Source: Ypsolopha sequella (Eukaryota > Arthropoda > Insecta > Lepidoptera > Ypsolophidae). Taken from it: 64,000 nucleotides of DNA. Below, one piece after another: positions 33,571 through 48,500 of this stretch. Each line of letters starts with the position of its first letter. The stretch's first letter is position 1. The stretch spans positions 4,216,001-4,280,000 of the forward strand of contig OW203991.1 of assembly GCA_934047225.1 (NCBI GenBank), given 5' to 3'. A program made the position numbers and the translations under genes. Below the pieces are notes generated by a model. That model was not told the origin of the DNA. It ran no database searches and saw only the letters and a program-made list of their open reading frames with translations.

Positions 33571-36500
33571 GTTTGTATGAATATTTTTACTATCCAAGAC
33601 ATTCTGTTTGTTACAGTGTACATAGGTAGTTGTTATTATTTTGCCTACTTTACAGGACGAAATTATACAAACTTAGGGTTTGCCTGATTCTACATCTTAT
33701 ATTGTTGATTTAGCAACAATCTTACGACTAACCATGCTCTGAATTTAAGATAATTTCTGCACATTTATGTCCGAGGTACGGTGGGCTCACCACCCATCAT
33801 ATTTGGTATGTAATAATCATTTGACCAGAGAGGCAAAGGATAGAGAGGTTCCTGGAAGTGGCTTATGTCAAGGACAATCTAGGAGAAGAAAATTAATAAA
33901 ACAAACAATATTATTGTAAAAATCTTTAATCTAGAAATAAGCTATAAATAAATAAATAAATCATTTGTGAAAAACTTGACTAGGGGAGTCATATTGTGTT
34001 GATATTTTTCTGCACATTGTACTTGTGTTAATATGTTCAATCATGATGTACATATTGTAAAATTGCAGGTTACAATGTGACAATACTGGCATATGGACAG
34101 ACCGGCTCTGGGAAGACTTACACAATGGGAACCAACTATTCTGGATCACACGGCGACTCTACAAGATTAGGCAAGTTTAAATCATAAATCATTGATTTGC
34201 GTAGAATAGGGTTATACATATGATGGAAAAAAGTTATGCAGAGAAATCGCCTTATTCAGCTAATAAGCAAAGATTTCAAAAGTAAAGATAAGCCCTTAGC
34301 GTACTATGACAGCACCAAAATGTTTCCACTTATAAATGGGTGACGCTCACACGTTTGGAATCAGTGCTCATCTGAACACAGTGATAGTTGGACGCCTTAA
34401 GTGCACTTAAAGTTAATCATTTTAACAACTTTGTAGTCTGATCAGTTTGCTGACCGTAGGTAGACAGATTGCGCACTCGTAAGTGTGCGCGCGTCGGCAT
34501 TATGTAAACGCACACATAAAAAAAAAATGCAGCAGATTTTAGGTGCCAGGGCTCATCTAAACTTTTGAAATCTTTGCTAATAAGAAGTAGGCATGCAAAT
34601 ATTATAAAAAAAAACTTCAATAAAATTTACATGTCACATACTTAATTATTCAGTTACAAAATTAATTTTTGACATTTTAATCATAATTTTATAAACAACA
34701 CACAGTCAAGAGAGAATACATGCAAAATCACAAGCAAACACAAAATATTACGAGTACTGGGAATCTAAAAATTCTTTTAGCGAATAGAAGGTATTTTTTA
34801 GAAGCCATTTTAGTATTCTACTTTTAAACATGTTCAATCATTAATAGCAAAAAACTGATTGTCAACTAAAATGTTAATCACTTAGTACACAAATACTTTT
34901 CATGTCCCACCCAACTTAGTACGGTGAAGAATATAAACTATTAATCCATACAGAAGCGACTCTCACCTCCCCTCGCGAGTTTATCGTCGCACGCAAACCA
35001 GGTGCACGATCGTGTGCATGCAGTACTCAGTAAAGCTCAGTATCCCTTGTTCGCTACGCGTGTTTATGTGCACAAGCGTGTATGGACCAAAGATTTCAAA
35101 AGTAAAGATAAGACCTTACCATACTATGACAGCACCAAAATGTTTCCACCTTTGAATGGGTGACGCTCACGCGTTTGGAATCAGTGCTCATCTGAACACA
35201 ATAATAGTTAGACGCCTTAAGTGCACTTAAAGTTAATAATTTTAACAACTTTAGTAGTTTGATCAGTTTGCTGACCGTAGGCATTATGTTAAGGTTTTTT
35301 TTTTAGGTTAATTGTAATTAAATCGTCACTGCCCGTTGTTAACAACAATCATTACCGTTTTTGTTTTAACTCAATAGGGCACTTGGTTCAAAAATTACAA
35401 CCTTTACAAAGGGTCCTCAGTTGCTTATAGCAAAATAAAAAGGTCTATTACATCAATTTTTTTATACCTGTATTTTTTATTTTTTTTGTCCATAAAATTG
35501 GGTCTAGTTTTAACAAAATTCATATGTGCACTTAAGCGAGACTCACACTGTATGTGTATATGACATGGTGCCATAACGCCATGCAGTCATGATACATGTT
35601 ACGGGGGCAGATTTGTGTTACAATGAAGTCCATCAACAAGTGACACCTTCTTCTTCTTCTTGGTGGGCTCGGTTTCCGCAACTAGTCTCTTTTTTGGACC
35701 TTTGTGCGTGGAAAAGTGTGGGGCCGTCTATTTGACAGTGACACCTTACAGTATAAATTATAAATCTTTCTAGGTGTGATACCACAAGCAGTAGCGGACA
35801 TATTTGACTTCATCGACGCACATGAGGACCAGTTTACGTTCAAGATCTCCGTCTCCTTTATGGAGCTCTACCAGGAGCAATGCTACGATCTGCTTTCAGG
35901 GAAAGAGAGGGGACACAGCATTATTGAGATTAGGGAAGATATCAATAAGGGAGTGGTGCTACCTGGTGCGTTGATTTTACTATAAAATAACTTTTTTCAG
36001 CGAGATGATGCGAAGCGGATAATCCAACCCTTAATATTATGTTATAATCCTTAATTTTTGAAAACCGGCCAAGTACATGTCGGGCCACGCGCTGTGTAGG
36101 GTTCCGTCGTTGCCCTGCACAATATGCGGACTTCTTCTCCAAGTACATTTTATAAGTTTGTCGACTAAGACAGATCGCGCCAAACTTCTAGTACGCTCGG
36201 AAGTTGCTCTTCCCAAGAACGGCCCATACATTTTGTTCCTCCTGATGCGAATCGCCCCGTGTTTAGAGGGGACTAAAAGTTTGGCGCGATCTGTACTCGT
36301 TAACTTGTAAAGCCTACTTAGCTGTGGTAGTTTTCCTTTTAATTTCGTTATGTATATTACTGCCGTGATTTTTTTCACGTCTCCAAATACAACGGTTTCG
36401 CTGGCAGGGGGGGGGGACAGACAGACGGACATGGCGAAACTATAAGGGTTCCTTGTTGGTGACTACGGAACCCTAAAAACGGTACTTCCGACATGTATGA

Positions 36501-39500
36501 CTTTTGTTATAAAATGCAACTACACATGATATCGTGGTACGAGGGTCAGGTCACGAGCAGTCAGAGGCCGGCGGTTTCTTTTGTACCAAGAGTCGAGACG
36601 GCAGCATTTCCTTTGACGCGGTGGGAGATGTCAGTCGGGGGAATGACCCGCTTTGCATCGTTTCGCTAAAAGCAGTATATCTTAATTTTCATCAATAGTA
36701 AATCTTCGGTCTCGGTAGTAAAAACATCTGTTTGGAGAATAAACTTTTGCATGAAGCTGCAGAATTAGTTTGTGTCCAAGAAAAGTTGCAAAATTATTAA
36801 TAGAGTCCCGTACAGCACTGTTCGGGTAAGGAACCCTAAATACATCAATTGTTGCACTGTAAACGCGGCGCGATTGGTTACTAACTTACCACCCGTTTTC
36901 GTGATTGGCCTAAACTGCAACCTTTAAGCTTCGGCACACAGAAAGCGGAGCAGAAGCAGAGCGCGATGATAGTGTGGCGTACGCGGGCTAATTACTATAT
37001 AAGTACATTTAAAGAGGATGATAGAGTGACGAAAGAAATTCATGGTGCACAAGTCGACGATAGAGCTTGACCGGGGCGCACTAGAAGGACGAATGCTGAC
37101 CAAATTGTTGACATATTGAAGAAGGGCAATGTCAAAAGTACCCGGAATAGAAGAGCTTGTATGACTAGATTGATGGATGTGCAAGAGTCTTATCAGGATC
37201 GTAGCCAATGGAAATCTGTAGGCTCTGGAAGACAGGCGTGAGTATATGAGATGTATGTATGTAGTATACGAGAGACGCCACATAGAAAGCGCGGCAGTTG
37301 CGAGGCGTCCCACCGGCTTTCTGTTTGAGGTTACTCTAAAATTCTAAATTCGTAGCGGGGGCGGTGAGTCCTGCACTGATTCTCGGTAATCGTGAATATT
37401 GTGCACTTCCTCCCGGTCAGTCAACCCAGCCAGGACAGCTCCTTAAAGTAGAGCCGAACAACTTCATCATTCTGACATATAAACTGGTCCAGTGAAGGGA
37501 AGTTGGAGCTCGTCGCAATCCCTGCTTTACGTCTTATGTCCTCGGTTGCGGAGCAGTGGAGTAGCACACGTTCCACTGACTCCTCCTCTAGAAGGCACCC
37601 TCTGCATAGAGGGCTATCTGTGCCACCTGTGGTGAAAAGGTGCTTGTTTAGGTTGCAGTGTCCAGTTATGATACCTACCATGTCACGTAGGTTGGACCGT
37701 TTTAGTTTTAATAAGTACCTTGTTACCTTACCATTCGACTGCGGTATCATTAGTTTTGACAGCCGGCAGTCGTTTCGTTCTGTCCATGTTTTGTTGTGTA
37801 CACTCGAGAGTGTATTTTCGCATATTTCTCACTCATATTCTTCCATAGTAATTCGGCCACCAACGCGCACGCTATCAGCGCGCCCCGCTACTGCCCCGTT
37901 TCATTATGCTGAGGCCTTTACCGCTTTACCTGGTAACTGAAACAACCATCTATATGTCAGGTATAACGGAGCTGCCAGTGTCATCGACAATGGAGACTAT
38001 GCTGGCGCTGGAGCGAGGATCGAACGGCCGCGTGACCGGCTCCACAGCAATGAACGAAGCTTCCAGCCGGAGTCATGCGGTCTTCACCATCGTCATAGCT
38101 AAGGAGAGTCGGACAAATAAGTGAGTCAGTTTTCCTTCCTTTTAAAATAATACCCTATCGTCGTAGTTAAGGTGAGTCAGAATAATAAGTCAGTTTGCCA
38201 TCCTTTTAAAAATAGTGTCTCTAAGTATATACTTTTTGAGTGACCTTTTAGATGAAGTCTTGTTACCAAAAAAACTACTTACTTTATGTACTTTACTTTG
38301 GCCGCGGTAATCACCATTACTTCCTCCCAGAAACATGGCAACGACGTCAAAATTCCACCTGGTAGACTTAGCGGGGTCGGAGCGAATAAAGAAGACGAAG
38401 GCGAGCGGCAAGAGGCTGAAGGAAGGAGTCAAGATCAACCAGGGTCTGCTGGCATTAGGAAATGTCATCTCGGCTCTCGGAGATGGCACCAATAGGAGCT
38501 TCATCGGCTATAGGGATAGCAAGCTCACACGGTTGTTGCAAGGTAACATTAGAGCCGTCGCAAATTATAACGACTCGGCACCGGACCACCTCGAAGTACG
38601 CACTGAAATGTGAGCTTTAAATCGTGTTTCGTACGTGCCATTTTTGCTAGGGTCCAGCCTCCGTCCACTAGTACAAAAGTGTCACGTATGTATCACGATT
38701 TAAAGCTCATATTTCGATGCATTACTTTGAAGTGGTCTGGTGCCGATCCGTTGTAATGTGCGATAGTTAATCCCATTGGGCTGAAAGTGCGCTTTAGTAA
38801 TCAGTAATCAATTTTATTTGTGAACAAAATCAGGTTTGTGGGGTTAAGTATATCATGGGTCCAACAGTGTTCAATTTATTACCAAAAAACATTTTGGGGT
38901 CGCCCAACTTAATCCAGGTTGAAGCCAGCTACTTGAGCAAGCGTTCTATTCTTTTAAAGACTTTCTTGTTCACAAGAATAACTTTTAGATATACATCTAA
39001 TTAATTTATGATATTACATTGTAATTAATTATAAGTTGTTAGTTTGTAGTTAATTTTAAGTATTTATTAATGTGACATATAATGAATATTATGAAATAAA
39101 TGAATATGAATAAGTATAGAACGCTTGTTTGGTCCGACGAGGGGTGTACAAATTCTAAAATAAGTGTATTTAGATGTACAATCTTAGCTAAAATGAGCAA
39201 ATCATTGAACTCCATCCAAACTCCGTCAAGAACATTTTATTTATTTATTTCACTTTCATGCTACACAAAGGAAGGTAGACCAGGTATGTAACTTCGCATC
39301 CACATCTTTTTAAACGGAGGTTTAGCGAAAGTTTTTACGTCAAATTAGCTTTCGCCTGCGTTGAACACAGATTTAATTAACCACAATAACTTGATTTATG
39401 TCATAATTTTTTTTTTTTTCATAAACCTTTTTTACAGTACCAGGCCATTTGAAGGTCGCATCATGCTTTAAAAAGAGATACTCGGCTAGCTTCGGCTATC

Positions 39501-42500
39501 TTCGGCTTTGTAGAGCGTCATCTCTGTCACACGAAACACACGACTGACAAGTCAGCGACTAAACGACCGGGTTGACAAGTGTGACAGAGATGACGCTCTA
39601 CAAAGCCGAAGCTATAGCTGAGTATCTCTTTTTAAAGCACGATGCGACCTTCAAATGGCCAGGTACTGTACCTAAGACCTTACTTGTAACTACCTTATTG
39701 TGACTTCCTAGTGTGTTACAATAATGTAAATGTACATTTTTTCGTTTTTTGTGGTGTGCACTTGGAGTTGACGTAAAATTTTATTGCATTACAAATTATT
39801 ATTTGCATTGCTTCATCATTTACCAATGCCAGATGAGTTGTAACGAGAATCTCAAAGAATAGATTATAGAGTAGCAGTGGTGAAGGCTACAAGAAGCCGA
39901 TTGCCACTGGCTTACTTTTCAGAAATACCTCGAACTACAACCAAGCAATCTACCATTCATTATTTTAATGTAGAATTATTTTTGTGTGCTTAAAAGAAAT
40001 ACTAAAAAAACGCCTGCACGAAACGAAAAGCAAATCTTCCGTACGCACTATTTCTTCAACTCATTGTGGCGCGCAGCGCTATGTTTGCACGAAATTTGGA
40101 GGTTAGGCCGATCCGTTTCAGCTAACCTTGCCATGTTGGGCACTATTGGGCAAGCTCCCATAGTGAGCAATTTTTGTATCTGCTTACCGAAGTCATAATT
40201 ACACCCCTCGCCATTGTAGAGTAGTTTTATAGAATAATGTCTTTATTTAATATAAGGGGTGGTAGCAAACAAACGTTTTCTCTTTCTGTATATACTAATT
40301 ACCTTTTTTTTTTTATTGTTTTTTGTCTTGTTACGCATTTTTGGTTTTTGTTTTTATTTTCTTTAATTTAGTTATAAGCCATTTCTGCCAATTTTTATTG
40401 ATTTTTCAATTTAGTAAATAAAATTGTTAACAACTCGTTAATACCTTATCAGGCAATTGTAACGGAGGTAGCTGAAAACCAGCGCCAACCAAAGCATGTT
40501 TTGGATGGCACATAGCTGAGCTACATCGTTTTGTCGTGTTATATTTATCTATAGATTACTCCCTACTTAAATAAACCTTATCTACTGTGTTAGCTATAAG
40601 TTCTTTTTATTCTTTTGTAAACGCGCCAATAAATTTATTTTCTTTCTTTCTTTCTTTTACAGACAGTTTGGGCGGCAACTCGCTGACACTGATGGTGGCG
40701 TGTGTCAGCCCTGCCGACTACAACTTGGACGAGACAGTGTCCACCCTGCGGTATGCGGACCGCGCGAGACGCATCCGGAACAAGCCTATCATCAACCAGG
40801 ATGCCAAGGCAGCTGAAATACTCAGGTATTCAACCTCTTGTAATATCTTAAAGCTCAAAATATCTTTTATCCCTCGTAAGGAGCCCTCAGAGCGCGAGTC
40901 CTACTCGCATTTGACCGGTTTTTTTTAGGAAATTAAAAACGTACACTTAACTACGTAATATTAGACAAATTGTAGATTGCGCATACAGTACCCTCTCGCT
41001 AATCCGCCACCAAAAAATCCGGACTACCGGCGGATTACCGAAAATGGCGGATTATAATGTACAGGAACATCATATTGAGGAAAACAACAAAAAAACATAG
41101 TAATTTTGTCTAAGTACTTATGAAGGTAAATACATATGTACATTTGTATTAAAATTAAAAAATGAACTGACACATTAACTGATTACTCAGGTTTTGAAAG
41201 ATACTGCTCTAATTTGGCTTGTTTTTTACCAGAATAAATCTTCGTAATAACATGGTTACAGAGAGACATCGACTTGCAAAAAATGGGTGGATTATAGTAG
41301 TTGTCGGATTATCAAGCGGCGGACTAGCGAGAGAGTACTGTACTTAAAAAATAAAATACGATTTCCTATAGAACTTTTTATAATTTCAGGCTAAACAATT
41401 TGGTAAATGAGCTTAGACTGCAAATGCTTGGCAAAGCGCCTACACCGAGCGAGCAAATCAACGAGCAATTCCAAGAGCAACTCGACATAGAAAAAGAGCG
41501 ATACTGTGAACTGCAGAAGAAGTACCAGAAAGTCACCGAACACCTGAGATATATGCTAGTCGAGAACACCAATTTATGCGAAAAAGCGCTCTTAGCTGAG
41601 GCAGCAAAGGACAAAATTGAACGCAACTTGCATGAGCTCACCGAAGAGTGTAATCAGACTATTGGTAACCTGACCACAGGCGATTCTATAGACGATGACA
41701 AACAGAAGTCTCTAGTAGGTTACATGAAGGAGATGAAGTCTAGATTGGAATATCTCCTGTCAGTTAATGTACAGACCGATGAGCAGTTGATAGATCATGA
41801 GATTAAGCTATCGATGGTCAATGATAGTGACCATGAGAAGGTTGACGTGCATGAAGTGTTGACTGACGACCAAGCGGTGATGGAGGAGGAAAAGAGGACT
41901 ATGGGACAGGTGATGAAAACTTAAACATATTTTTTGATAATAATAATATTAATAACGTTTATTTCATAACTTTCCTAATATTAATACAGAACAAGGTTGA
42001 GAGTCTCAACTTGAGACCACCTATTGAGGGGGTATATCGTCAAAATCGATACTTTTTGAAGTGATTTATTTGCTGTTCTAAACAAGTCTCAAGTTAAATA
42101 AATTAGTATAACAAGTTTGGGACTTTTTTCTAGAGTTTGGTCTGTCAGAAACGCGATTGGAGGAATTTCACTCGAAAGAAATAATTATTGAAATGAGGTC
42201 TAAATTTGCACTTTTTTTGATATTCTGACAAATTGGGATAGCATACAGACTTCAAAAATATTTATTTAGATGGGTTTTAACAATACCTAAATTACTGGTT
42301 ATGGGAATTTTCGTAGCTATTGTAGTTGATTTTGTATTAATTTAAAACGGACTTTTCGTATTTTTCCCCGATTCCGTCCCTCTCGCACTGCGGGTTTTCC
42401 GCCTGGAGTAACGGGGACTTTTGCATGGACGATATATCACCTTAAGCATAAGAACACCTGTACCAGGCGGTCTCGCTCTTATAGCAAACAATTCATTTAA

Positions 42501-45500
42501 AAATTTTTAAACTAAAAACTAATAAAGTTAAAGACAGACATGTCCTGAACTTAACAATTTGTGTTTGAGAGAGGGTGTATATGAGTTGAGTGCGTGCGTG
42601 TATGTGTTGTGTGTGTGTAAGTGTGTAAGAGAGTACGGGAGTATTGATATATAATTAGTTAATACGTTGCAATCAATCCTCTATTTGGTCTTTTTGATAT
42701 AGGGGATCATTCTTTAATCACGTAGGATTTTTAGGCCACTTTTGTACCCCCCACCACTCTAGGAGTTTTAGGCTACCCATACCGTGTATATTGAAAAATA
42801 CTTAAACACTTATATTTTCAGAATCTGTTTCAATTAAAATTATCATAAAATCAGATCCTAAAAACCGTAATATTGAGAATTTATTATAACTGTACTTGAA
42901 GCTTTAAGTTTTCAGGCAAGCATGAAGGTTTCAAGTTTTTATTTCACAGGTCAAGCTCAACCAAGAACTACAAGAGCTGAACCGAGCTATGGCGTACAAG
43001 GCTTCAATAATGCAGGTTATGCAGGCCAATAACAAAGAGATGGTGGAAAGTGCCATCAACTTAAGAGAAAACGAGGAGAAGATAGAGAAATTGGAGAAGG
43101 AAAAAGAGGAATTGTTGCAGCAGCTGAAGCAGACTAAGGTAATTAAAATATTGTCCGGGTCTTGATGCGGTTCACACTGATGCAGTCAGTTTCCTAGAAA
43201 GTACACTGTGATTAAAAGGAACTCCTAAAACTCTTTAGTTTTTAGAAGAACATAAAAGTATATCCGGAAGAAACCTTGCCTTCTTCATTGATGTTCCGAT
43301 TTCCAGACACTTTTTTTTTGTGTACATTTTAATTTCCTCTATAGTAAAAAAATCCTTAATTAATACTTAACTCTTGCTCTCTCAATCTTGAGGTCCGGGT
43401 TCGATCCTCGGTGCACCAATGAGCTTTTCTAAATTTATGTGCATAGTATTTGTAATAATTTGTATTACCTAATACTTAACACTAGCTGAACAGTAAAGGA
43501 AAACATCGTGAAGAAACCTGCATGCCCTAAAATGTGTGTATTTGTGCCCGAAGAACGGCGATAGGGCTCACCACCCATCACGTTGGGACGTAGTAATTGT
43601 CGGTGAAACGAGGGTGTACAGAGTGTAGACTGGGACTTACATATCTCAGTTCCCATTCGGGAACACCTCTGACTCCGCCTCGGGGATTAATGTCGTGACG
43701 ATATATTTATATTCCATGTCCAGTCCAAAGACCCGACGCACCAAGAACGCCGCACGAAGGTCTCCACCCTGGAACAAGAGATATCCGAACTGAAGAAGCG
43801 CAACCAGCAGCAAGCCAACATCATCAAGACAAAAGAGAAGAACGAAGCAAAGATAGCTGCCCTGAATGCGGAGTTGCAAGCCATGAAGTGCACTAAGGTA
43901 GGCGGTACTTCATGTGTTTTGTGGATGTGAGCTCTGGTCAGCGTCACAAAGTGCCCCTACATTTTTATCAATCAATCAATCAAATAATTTATTTGTGAAA
44001 CAGGTTTACATGCGTAGATGACAACAATATTTAATAATGTGCTCTATGTTTTGCCTAGAGGCGTACAAAATTTCATAAAAACAATAATACACAATAACAA
44101 AACAGTTTTTATAGCACACCGTGCGTAAACTTGTACTATAAAAAATTATACGAAACTCGTGCCTTCGGCTCCTGCCGCAAACTCACACTCGTCAGAAAAC
44201 GTTTCATCGCTCTCGTATCGTAATGTACTATTATATGGATGCATTTATAATAACATCATAATTCACATTCATGTTATTATAATAATAAATTAGACAATAT
44301 TATAATTCAATTTAATTTAACATAATAATAAACTCAAAAAATGTCGCAGTTATAGAATAATAAAAAACCCTATGGAAATTTATAATTTCATTTAACATTT
44401 GTCAAGAAACTCAGAAATAAAATAAAATAGTTATTTCTACATAATTCTATGTCCTCAGGTGAAAATAATTAAACAAATGCGCGAAGAAAGCGAGAAGTTC
44501 CGGAAATGGAAGGCGGACAATGAGCGCGCCATGTTGCGTCTGAAGAATGAGGACCGGAAGCGCGCCACCGCCATGGTCAAAATGGAGACACTTCACGCCA
44601 AACAGCAGAACGTGCTCAAGCGCAAGATGGAAGAAGCGGTCGCGGTCAACAAGAGACTCAAGGTCAGATAGCTTTTTGAAGTGGATACTTTGTTCGCATC
44701 TCGTATAACATGCCCCCGTTCAGAATTTGTACGTCACTTCCGGAACGAACATTTTTACGAAGGACAATTTGATTTCTGATTTTATTTAGATTATTACGTG
44801 TTTTAATCATTCACTATTAGTTATTCTTTGTGATAAGTTAATGCTTATTTTATCGGAATAATAAACAAAATTTAACGCCATCACTGATATAATTAAGTAA
44901 AGAGGCGACTATACAGGGTGTAATCGTTTAGTGTGACCAGGCGATTATTCCGTAACTATTACAGATATCAAAAATTTTTAAACTGATATCGAAAGTAGGT
45001 TACCCAATCAGTAAAATAACATCAATAATTTTTTGAAAATCCAATAAGAAGTATCCAAAATTTCGAAAATAAACATTCCCATACATTTAGTATGAGATTA
45101 GTAGAAAGGTTTTAGTTTCCTTATTTTAAAAGGTTATTTTAGCTTAGTACTGATATTAAAGGAAACTGTTTATTAACCTAACAAAGTAATAAAACTATCG
45201 TTTAATTGAATAATATTTATTTCTTAGTAAGTACAACATTTTATATTCAAAACAGATGTTCAAAGTGACGTCCTTGTTGTGCGATACAATGTATAGGAAT
45301 GATTAGTGTGAAAATTTTGGATACTTCTCGTCTGATTTTCAAAAAGTTATTGATGTTATTTTACTGATTACTTAACGTACTTTCGATATCAGTTTAATTT
45401 TTTTTGATATATGTAATCGTTACGGAATAATCGCCTGGTCACACTTAACGATTACACCCTGTGTATATAATATCCATTTCAATAATTTAAGGTTGTATCT

Positions 45501-48500
45501 ATGGCACAACCTGCTGTTGTTTATTTGTTGATGGTATGTAGTTACAGAGGGACAAGTCTGTACACTCACATATTTGTTCATTGCAGTGAGTTTTATTTGC
45601 CATAATGCAATTAATAATGCATAATTGCATAATGAGTGCTGTTCGACTGATTACTTTATTAACAGAGATTACTTCATTTTCCAGATTTAGTTTTGAAAAC
45701 AAAAAGCATGTCATTCAGTTCCAAATATGACTATTAATTGCAAGAGGCGAGATGGGCTTTTTAAACATTTTCATATTTATAGATAGATATACAACGTGTA
45801 ACAGAAAGGTGTAACCATATTTGAAGAGCTTATTCAGTCAATGGTATAGAACAACTTTAACTATGGAACAAACCCTGTATCTCGAAAAAAATATTAACTT
45901 TTTCATAGAAAAATGCAATGCCGCTCGGCTGAAATGTATGGAAGGGCAGATTTTTTTTTAAGATTTCAGGGTTGGCTCCATAGTAAAAGTTGTTCTATAC
46001 CATTGACTGAATAAGCTCTTCAAATATGGTTACACTTTTCTGTTACACCTTGTATATACATGGATGACAGATAGTTGCAAACTGAACAAAATGTTTTGCT
46101 TTCCATGTTTATTATTCTCTTATTCGAACACATTTTGTATGATGAAAGTGGGGCTTTATCTTCTGAAAAACCATTAAGAATTCTTAGAATTGGCACTTGC
46201 ATCACGTGGTAAGTGCTTTTTTTTTGCTTACCACCGTCATAATCCCACCCCTCGCCACTGCCAGGCCCGGATCTAAGAGGGGGCGAGATGGTGCACTTGC
46301 ACCGGGTGGCAAGGCCAGAGGGCGGGAAAATCGCGATCTCACTGGCCGACAGCGCCTTCTCGGCGCCCCTATAATGCGTAGGCAACCAGGAGAAAAAGAT
46401 TTTTATGCAATATTTAAGTAGTTTTTTTTAAAAGATTGCGCCTCTAGGCACTGATCGTCGGATCCAACTTGTTGATTTTTTGAATAACAATTTGAACTAT
46501 GACGATTTTATCGATGAGTTTGTGGAAAAAAATTTAGGAAATTATTATTTGGATAATTTATTTTTAACTTGATTGTTTGGTGTGGAATGCTAACACACAT
46601 ATTTTTTTTTAACAAGGGCGCGATATTAGCATTTTGCACCCCCTGTAAAAATACGTAGATCCGGGGCTGGCCACTGTTAGCTAGACCACACTAGTTTTTC
46701 GGCAATCCCTAAACCTTCCACTTCTACATCACAGGAGGCGCTCGACAAACAGCGGCAGTCGCAGGTCCGACGTAACGCTAAAGGAAACTTGAAGGCGAGC
46801 GCTGTCCAAGCGTACATTGAGCAAGAGCTGGAGGTGCATCTCAGCATTGTAGAAGCTGAGAAGTCGCTCGAGGAGTTGATGGAATATAGGTCGGTACCTC
46901 TGATGGAATCCATCATACAAAATGAATTCCTCTGTCATTCTTCCATCTTGCCTTACTTTTTAATGATACCTAGATAAGTTTGATCTGACAAATTATATCT
47001 GGAATTTCCTGTTGTTCTTTGTAACACAATGTTTTAGTATAAGTTTTATAGTATAAGTTTTATGTTGAAAAAAAAGACATGATCTTGCTAAGTTTCTTGC
47101 CCTTCTTCTTAGCAAGACTAATCGAATGGGCGGAGGTAGGCATGTATTTATATATGTAACCTATTAGTATGTAGTATATAGGATGGGGTTTGGTCGGCCG
47201 CCTGGATTCGTGCTGGGGGCTCGGTTGGTGATCATTGAACCTTGTTCCTGGTCCCTGGCCGGGTCTCCGGTATGGGTTCGGGCGGCTGATTGGATTTTAC
47301 CTTGTATAATATATATTTTACCTATCATTTTAATCGTAAATATATTGCTACATAAATTAAATAAACCTTTAATTTAGTTCATGTACATTTATTATTTTAT
47401 TACATATATTTTCTTTATTAGATTAAATTTGACGTGTAAAAAGTGTATATATCTATACCTGCTTTGCAAAATAAACTATTTGAATTTGAATTTGAATTTA
47501 GAAAAAGAAATACAGAGATCAGAACACTCGTTGCAACGGGACTAAAACACACTATTTTGAGTGTACCTTTCCAGTTATATTCTGTAAAAAATGTAAAACT
47601 ATTGATAAAGTTGCGGAAGCCAGAAACTGGCGGTAGTACACATCAACACGAAAAATTTTTCGTGAAAAAAAATTGGGAAATCGGAAAAAAAATCGGTTAA
47701 AAGCATTAGCTACGTTGAAGTTATGACAATAATTTTCTGATTAAGAATTATCTAGTCAAGTCTATCTGTGGAAACTTTAAATGACTAGCTAGAGTTAATT
47801 TAAGTTTTTTACTATTGTTATTAAAATTTTCCAAAATAAGTAATAAATATAAATATAAATAAATAAATAAATAAGGCCAAGGGTCTCCACATAACTCGCA
47901 AATTGACTAAATACCGTATATGGCAGGTAATCATTTTAATTGGCTCCCTTGGCTTGAAAAATTGTCAGATCACAAATATGTATATCTACGTTGCCCAAAT
48001 ATGTATATGAACTTGTACATGAACAAGATACGCACAGACATTTTTAAATTAAAACTCGTTTTTAGGGCATTCATAACCGAACAACTGGAGCTGCTTCGCC
48101 ACAGTCCTGACGATGAAGGCAACAGGAAGAAACTTGCTGAGCTAGAAGACGACTTGGCGCTCAGGAAGGCTCAAATATCCGATCTACAGCAGAAGATCAT
48201 CACTGCTGACCAGGGTATGTTAATGATTTAACAGAGGGAAAGTAAAAAAATCTTGCATAGCGTTTTTGAGCCGTTTGGTTACATATGAATTCTCCTTACG
48301 TTCTACGTAGGAGATTCCGCCATACAAAATGAGTTCCTCTGTCATTCTTTCATCTTGCCTTATTTTTAATGATACCTAGATAAGTTTGATCTGACACATT
48401 ATACCTGGAATTCCCTGTTGTTCTTCTTTAACACGATGCTATAGAACAAGAAATACAAAGATCAGAAAACTCGTTCCGACGAAACTAAAACACACTATTT

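Larger units (their letters stand above)
38543..40662 (+). other. KIF4 intron 5
   Basis: Contains an inverted repeat at 38,569-38,751 and a TA-flanked foldback at 39,435-39,668 (listed). A (TTTC)n tract at 40,640-40,656 forms the polypyrimidine run of the exon 6 acceptor. Confidence 0.6.

Noticed and set aside
36037..36432. 131-aa minus-strand open frame in KIF4 intron 3
   Set aside because: Made of the ggttccgta-type repeat and a nested foldback; no domain.
37503..37940. 145-aa plus-strand open frame
   Set aside because: Antisense shadow of the LINE fragment on the minus strand.
46020..46385. 121-aa minus-strand frame
   Set aside because: Spans two transposons (end of the foldback MITE and start of the hAT-type element).
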